DNA of 64,000 nucleotides from Spirometra erinaceieuropaei. Taxonomy: Eukaryota; Platyhelminthes; Cestoda; Diphyllobothriidea; Diphyllobothriidae. The notes under the pieces were generated by a model. The model did not search any database. It was not told where the DNA came from and saw nothing but the letters and a program-made list of their open reading frames with translations. Positions 58,531-64,000 of this stretch are shown here, one piece after another; position 1 is the first letter of the stretch; every line of letters starts with the position of its first letter. The position numbers were made by a program, and so were the translations under genes. Where the stretch lies: NCBI GenBank assembly GCA_902702965.1, contig CACRXP010000306.1, positions 632,769 to 696,768 on the forward strand, given 5' to 3'.

Positions 58531-59440
58531 TTTTTCCTTCAGATTATACTACTTTTTGCCGAAATTACTTGTGAGCTAGAACCAGTGTTTGAACAAACTG
58601 GAGATCATATTGGACGTGCCTTGCTTTATGAGTTACGTAGAGGCGTTACTAGTGGAGCAACAAAAAAGTGCATTAGGAGCACTTACGGTACGGATTTTTT
58701 GACGGAAGGCACACGTAGAAAATGGTTTCCTCGCTTTAGTTTACACGGCAAGCCAAAAAATGGATGACTAGAAAGACGCAACCAAGAGTAACTTGATAAG
58801 ATTGTTAGAATTGTTCCGTCCAATATGGTCAGGGTAATTGAAAATAATTTACATATCAACCATTCAAATGCCATACTCGAATCGGAAAAAAGTTGGAAAA
58901 GTGTCACTGTGCGAGAATCTGGTTCTGCACAACCTGTCCAAAGATGATCAGCAAGGACGTGTCAACTATTGTGAACCTGTTCACATGACAGTTCCTGATC
59001 TATTTCTGAACAGAATCATTAGCTGAGACGAGGAATGGGTCTTTTACCATAGAGATAAGCACCGTCATCGTCAGGACGTCTGTCATGGGGATCGATCTGT
59101 CCAGAAATCAAGGGGCCTTCATCCTGCAAAGGCTGTGTTGAATGTATAGTGGGATATCTAGAGGAAGATAATAAAAAAAAAATCAGCGCCGGTGTACATT
59201 GCCTGCAATTTCGCCTCTGGAAAGCTTCCCTAAACAAAAAATGCCCATCTCTAGCGCGAAGGGAATCATCCTGTCTTCACACTGCGAAAATCTGCAGGAG
59301 GAATTTTACTGGGAAGGAGTGTTGCGCCACCCTTTTCATCCAAAATTTCCTATTCGGATAATCATTCGTTTAGAGGCTTACAAAACTCTTGATTGGCTGA
59401 CATTCAAGGCTAAAATTAGCTAGTTCCACTTTTCTCATCC
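58531..59440 (+). pseudogene. Mariner transposase (dead copy)
   Basis: Mariner transposases cut and paste DNA using a DDD catalytic triad. Here an N-terminal helix-turn-helix region reads HIGRALLYELRRGVTSGATK and STYGTDFLTEGTRRKWFPRF (58597-58730). Farther on come DEEWVFYHRDKHRHRQ (from 59027, matching the TGDEKW block with its first Asp), GLHPAKAVLNV-stop-WDI (about 59105, matching GLHPKKVMLSVWWD), and LWKASLNKKCPSLARRE (about 59218). The second Asp block (usually HHDNARPH) is disrupted by a shift and small deletion near 59275. Several stops confirm it is inactive. Terminal inverted repeats were not identified. Confidence 0.82.
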
Positions 59441-61660
59441 AAGTCTAGGTGATTTTACAAACTGGGCATCAGCAAACTCACTGGAAGCTGGAATGCTGCT
59501 ACGGAAAACACTGAAAATGTTTGTGATGAAGCATGCCTATGAGCGCCTGTTTTTTACTCGCATCAAACGCGGTGCGGACTTTCATCCTAAAATAATTTGT
59601 GTTGCACGAGTGGAGGTGAGCGTGCTAGCCTCATATTCGTGTTGCAAAGGAGTCCGTCACCGAAACCGCCAGTTTATTTGTTTGAGCCTCCGAGCCCGTG
59701 CAGGAGCCCACAATCAGTGTGCGCGCCTTGGCGAGACATTAGAAGAGCTCGAACGAATACAGCGACTGTCACCGTGGGCGACTCCTTTTTTTGGAAGTCC
59801 TAGATTTTCGCAGACAGAAGTATCAATAGATTGAATTATTTTTGTGTTCAGTTGACCTTGCTTCTCTTTGCACTCGTGAGCTGAAGATCGGTTTGGCATC
59901 CATATGTTAGCTAGTGTGTTGTTGTTGAATTCGTACCTATGCAGGGGGGGGGGGCTAGAACACGCGAGGTCTACTCCAAATTTAGTGTTCTTGTCTACTT
60001 AATTTAGCTTGCCAATACTAACGCTCTGCTCTATTGCCTCCCACTTCTCGAACATTCGGAGTTTCGCACTACCTAAACTGTAGTCACCTTTCAAATCTTG
60101 CCTTTTACGAGATTGCTGTCATTGGCCTGAATTGAATGTATCCTGAAATACTTCTAAAAGAAGACGAAGGCACGATCACTGGTATAACGTCCTGCGAAAT
60201 CGGGGAGGGGACAGAGTGGGGATCACTCGAATCTGAGTATAACTTTCGTTTCTTGGTCAGAGTCTCCTGCTCTTGAGTGTTCGTACCTAAAGTATCCATT
60301 ACACAGGCATTCGCATGCAGACGCACGAGTAAGTAGTGAGTATTAAACGACGGCTGGAAAATGCGATCAGTTTACTGGATACGAGATTTAACGTATAGCT
60401 GTTCGTAGATGTTATAACCAGGTTGGCAAGAACGAACGATAGAAAAATAGCCATGAACGAAAATGTTAGAAACTCGGTGGGTACAAAAATACACGCTAAA
60501 CACGGTGTGAAAGTCTGGGAAAAGAAACGAAAGTGTAAACCACATAAGAACTAATGTACAACAAAACAGATAAGCTGAAAAATGTTGAAGATTGGACTTA
60601 TCAGATTGACGGCCGTCGGTTATGGTCCACTCGTGATCAGGCCTCACGATCGATCTACAAAAGAGTGATCGCGATTAAAACAAGGGGGTTTCTGTCCGTC
60701 AGTTCTGCTGGGGTGTTGTACTGGGACCAGTGATCGTGCCTTCGTCGTCTTTTAAACAAGAGCCTGGGATGCGCATATTCTCTTCCATTCGTGAAATACT
60801 TCTGTCTGTACTTAACTTTCTGCAAGTAGCTGATTACAGATATCCTTAAATAGTCCTACACTTTAGAGGGTTCTGAACTGAGGTCCGAAGCGGAGCCACA
60901 CACACAAGAGCTGTGATCGCAATGGCTCTTTTCCCGTAAAAGTCCAGGTGACAGAACGTGGACATGTGAATCGGTGCTGGAACATCGGACTTAAAAACCA
61001 CTAGATCTCTAATTCCAGGTCCTCTTCAGCGGTGGGACCTTGTCTCCATCAGAGTTGACTACTTGCATGGCCTAGCTGGCCGACTGGTTCATCCTGCGCC
61101 TGGGTGCATCAGTCCATGCGTGACAGGCATAACCTTGAAGGCGACGCAGAGGGCCCAGCCCTGCCAACTGAGACCGCTTACATAACAGGCATGGTAACCA
61201 ATCCTGGCGGCGAATGGACCAGAAATGGCCGGATCTCCGGAGTGAAACGAGATCGCAACATCTCTCTATGCGCAATCAGGATAGATCAGTGAACGCCACT
61301 CCCACTTGACTTTTTCTGCGTTTTTGTCGTTGAGAATGGGCAGTAGACTCAACAGCCGACTGCTTTTTTTCTTCACCAGTCTATGACTACCGGGCTTCTC
61401 AATCCTTGCGATGCATATCAAAAAGAAGAGAATACTGCTGACTTCACACAACGGACTGGCTTTTTTATTTACTATAGTTAAGAGGTAGAACATGAATTGG
61501 GAATTCGGAAGTTGACGATTAAATCCTGCTTCGCACCGTGTGGGTTCCCTTTTTTCTGTGGTTTGCCGTAAGAAATATCCTGCCTGTCGGCGGACTCGAC
61601 TGTTTGAAACGCCGAGCAGTCAGTAACCCGGAGGGGGGGCGTCATGCACGCCACCGCTAT
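59441..61660. other. No gene recognised
   Basis: Mixed sequence with a G-run near 59945-59954. The frame 59493-59834 (113 codons) starts shortly after the mariner relic and shows no domain that I know. The rest has only short frames. Confidence 0.5.
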
Positions 61661-61669
61661 GGAGACCCC

Positions 61670-61765
61670 CTCTTGCACACACACCGACTGCACCAGGACT
61701 GGTTTGGTGCTAATGACGAAGAAATTTAACTCCAGATATGCAGGGCGAGCAAGCCATACAAGGCA
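61670..61765 (+). pseudogene. LINE linker fragment
   Basis: Reads LLHTHRLHQDWFGANDEEI then a stop, matching the linker (RQHQDWFDDNDAAIKNLL) before the RT in the zinc-finger LINE family. Only about 30 codons survive. A fragment of a fourth copy on the plus strand. Confidence 0.6.
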
Positions 61766-64000
61766 ATAACAGACGCCATGAGAACTGGGAAGCCCCCCAA
61801 CAGAGTTGGCAGTCCTGATGCACTACGTACTTAGCGAAACAGTCATCCCCGAGGCCAACTTAATAGCAGAAAAGCACAAATCACGCAAAACAGCGACACC
61901 ACGAATCAAAACCGTCATCGTCGAACCTTTGCAAGCATTTCCACACCGCCAGCTGACGTTCGTGGCCCGGGTTATACTGCTCAGGCATCTTCGGGTCCAG
62001 CGCAATGTTGAGGTGGCCAGTCCATCGCCTACACAATTAAATCTTATTACTGGCATTGCTGAAAACACCCATTCTCCCACGCTCGGGCCTCAATTCACAC
62101 AGAGCTTGGACGCTTTTGTACCCACCCACGTGAAGAAAGTGAGACCGACGATAAGGCACCTTTTTGTCCTGGAAATTCGACTCATTTGTCGCCGTAGTAA
62201 ATTTGAGGTGCCTGACTCGCGCCAAGAGTCGTGGCCTGAGAAGTTACCAGTTGACGATATTACTTGGCTCTTCCGAACTATGTTTAGACTGCGGTGACTC
62301 CTTTTTCGTATGTACTTTTTCGTATCCGTCACTTACCTGAAGTAGGAGTCCATGTGTAGTGCTTGTTAGGCAGCAACTCCTCACGTCAGCCACCGTACCT
62401 CTATCTCATTTCCAATACCCTCGACTTGGACAGGCCATTGGGGCATGCAAGAGGGAGCAGAGGGTAAGACGATCCAACTCGGGTCCATCAGTTGCGTTTC
62501 CCACTATAAACAGTCAAGCAAGCATTTAAAGCATCATGAGGTGCGCCGCTAAGTGCCGTAACAAGGACGTTTGCCAACCGATGAGTTAACCCGGTCTCCT
62601 TAATGTGACGTTTATGATATTCGCGAGATTCGAGCCTCCCCGCATCGAGGCCGGATGCGTGTAAAGCTAGAACCAGGCTGTGTGTAGCACGCGTAGATGA
62701 GTCGTTCAACCCTGTTAGTCGCCATGATCACGCCCGCCTCCGGTTGTTTTCACATTGTCTTGCCACTGGAATGCGGTGGTTGGGTTGGTGGATAGACAGT
62801 AAGATAGATTCGGGTCATTCAGGTCACCACTGCGTCCTTTCCGGGACAGTGCTAGACCACGACGCTTACGGTGGCCGAACTCCGATAGGCCTGCAGGATT
62901 AACCTCGTTCTCTTATCTCCTACATAAATAACCGGTTACAAGGCTAGATTAAGTCGACTTTAAATGGGGTCATGCACAGTGGCATACTTGAAATAACGTC
63001 TCGTTGATACTGCCACTGCACGATCAATGCTTCCTTTTGAATCGACACAAACTTCGCACCCAAATTCACAGTGGTTCGGGAAAACGCGCCAGCAACTCTC
63101 ATCGACCCTAGCCTTCAGTTGAAGTTCTTACTGTTGTACGGGCATTACAAAGATCCCAGATCGGTGGATCCACAAATGAGACGTAAGTGCCCGGTGTTCT
63201 CAGTTCGGAATGAGGTGTTCGGTACCACAGTCAGTCCTCCGAAGTCACCACTTCACCATGTACATCTCATTAGCCTGACATTTAAAATTACGCGCTCTGT
63301 GAACAAATGAATACATTTCCAGAATTGTCATTTGCTTCAAGCGTGAGTACTCGCCGATTATATAATCTGAGCCTTCTGAACCTAAGATTGTCGCCTAACC
63401 TTTGCTTTCCACAGTCTTCAGAGCAGTGTATTTGATCCGGACTATAGGGGACTATCGTTTGGTCCACACTGGGTCTATATTTTGCGCTTCTGCTGCAGTG
63501 ACTCCCATATATATATATATATTAAAAGGAGAAGGCTCGTCGGAAAATCGAGGTATACTCGTGAATTTTCAAGTCGGTTACACCAACCCGTCGTCAGACG
63601 AAAATGAAAAGTGTGAGGGAGATAATCCTACTGGGGAGTCAGGGGGACATCGAGGTCACATCGACCAGACAGGCGTTTATGTGTGGGGGTGAAGAACGTG
63701 TTTGGATAGGTGGCGGACGTAAGGGGTGGTGTTGGGGGTTTCACACATGGTTCACTCTGTGGGGGAGGTGCTGAATCCATGCTATTCTACATGGCCGAAC
63801 ATGGATTAGCAGTTGGTGGCTTAGGGTGGGCGCAAGCCGGCGAACCGTGAACGTAAGCCTTCGTATTGAGCGTCCAAGTCGACATGGCGGTTGATGCTAT
63901 TGCTATTAGAGTGCCAAGCTTCTAGAAACTCTCGCGCTTGTTTGGTGTTGGCACTAGCGATCACTTCGGTCCCCTCCCAGTTGAAGCGGTGATCACACTC
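61766..64000. other. Mostly unrecognised; TA microsatellite and weak zinc-finger LINE debris
   Basis: The frame 61806-62297 (163 codons) is open but shows no family I know, and the opposite strand is partly open too. A (TA)n run lies at about 63507-63522. Bases 63640-63670 and 63790-63815 resemble minus-strand zinc-finger codons (catggccgaacat against catgtggccgaat of copy 1), a weak hint of more LINE debris. Confidence 0.4.

Overview
The window looks like repeat-dense DNA from a parasitic flatworm, most likely a diphyllobothriid-type tapeworm. It carries three copies of a non-LTR retrotransposon whose reverse transcriptase (RT) ends in C2H2 zinc fingers, a type I associate with that group from memory. 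It also carries Penelope-like, CR1-like, BEL/Pao and mariner relics. I found no bacterial or phage operon, no CRISPR array and no intact host gene. Every coding stretch I recognise belongs to a mobile element, and nearly all are broken.

The main structure is a very large inverted repeat. Bases 1-20220 match the reverse complement of 33414-51823, in order and end to end. The left arm runs off the window edge and the right arm's inner end stops exactly at an N gap (33208-33413). In one stretch of about 430 bp I counted about 12 differences (near 97% identity). The arms have the same order of parts, outside to inside: zinc-finger LINE debris, a tRNA-like SINE candidate, a Penelope-like RT relic, unrecognised DNA, an antisense CR1-like LINE interrupted by a fold-back element, a BEL/Pao LTR retrotransposon (about 6.0 kb), and a second CR1-like LINE. 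The left arm is about 1.8 kb longer. Its main extra parts are a 291-bp mobile insertion at 5828 and a Penelope-like RT block with an N gap at 7721-9309; the rest are small indels.

The spacer (20221-33413) holds the rest of the inner CR1-like LINE, a degraded CR1-like 5' half (about 22960-25020), the best-preserved zinc-finger LINE (25030-29162, minus strand), CR1-like RT debris (29452-30960), a decayed plus-strand zinc-finger LINE (31020-32960), and a Penelope-like RT fragment next to the gap.

Beyond the right arm (51824-64000) lie a third zinc-finger LINE copy on the minus strand (to about 55000, with an N gap and a 70-bp tandem array), an RTE-type LINE 3' end, a dead mariner, and long tracts with nothing recognisable.

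The copies give a relative history. The BEL/Pao element inserted first: its LTRs differ by about 9.5%, and both arms carry it at the same site with the same 5-bp target duplication. The 20-kb segment was duplicated later, or represents two haplotypes joined head to head. The 291-bp element then moved into one copy. Because an N gap sits at the inner breakpoint, haplotype mis-scaffolding is a serious alternative to a true genomic palindrome.
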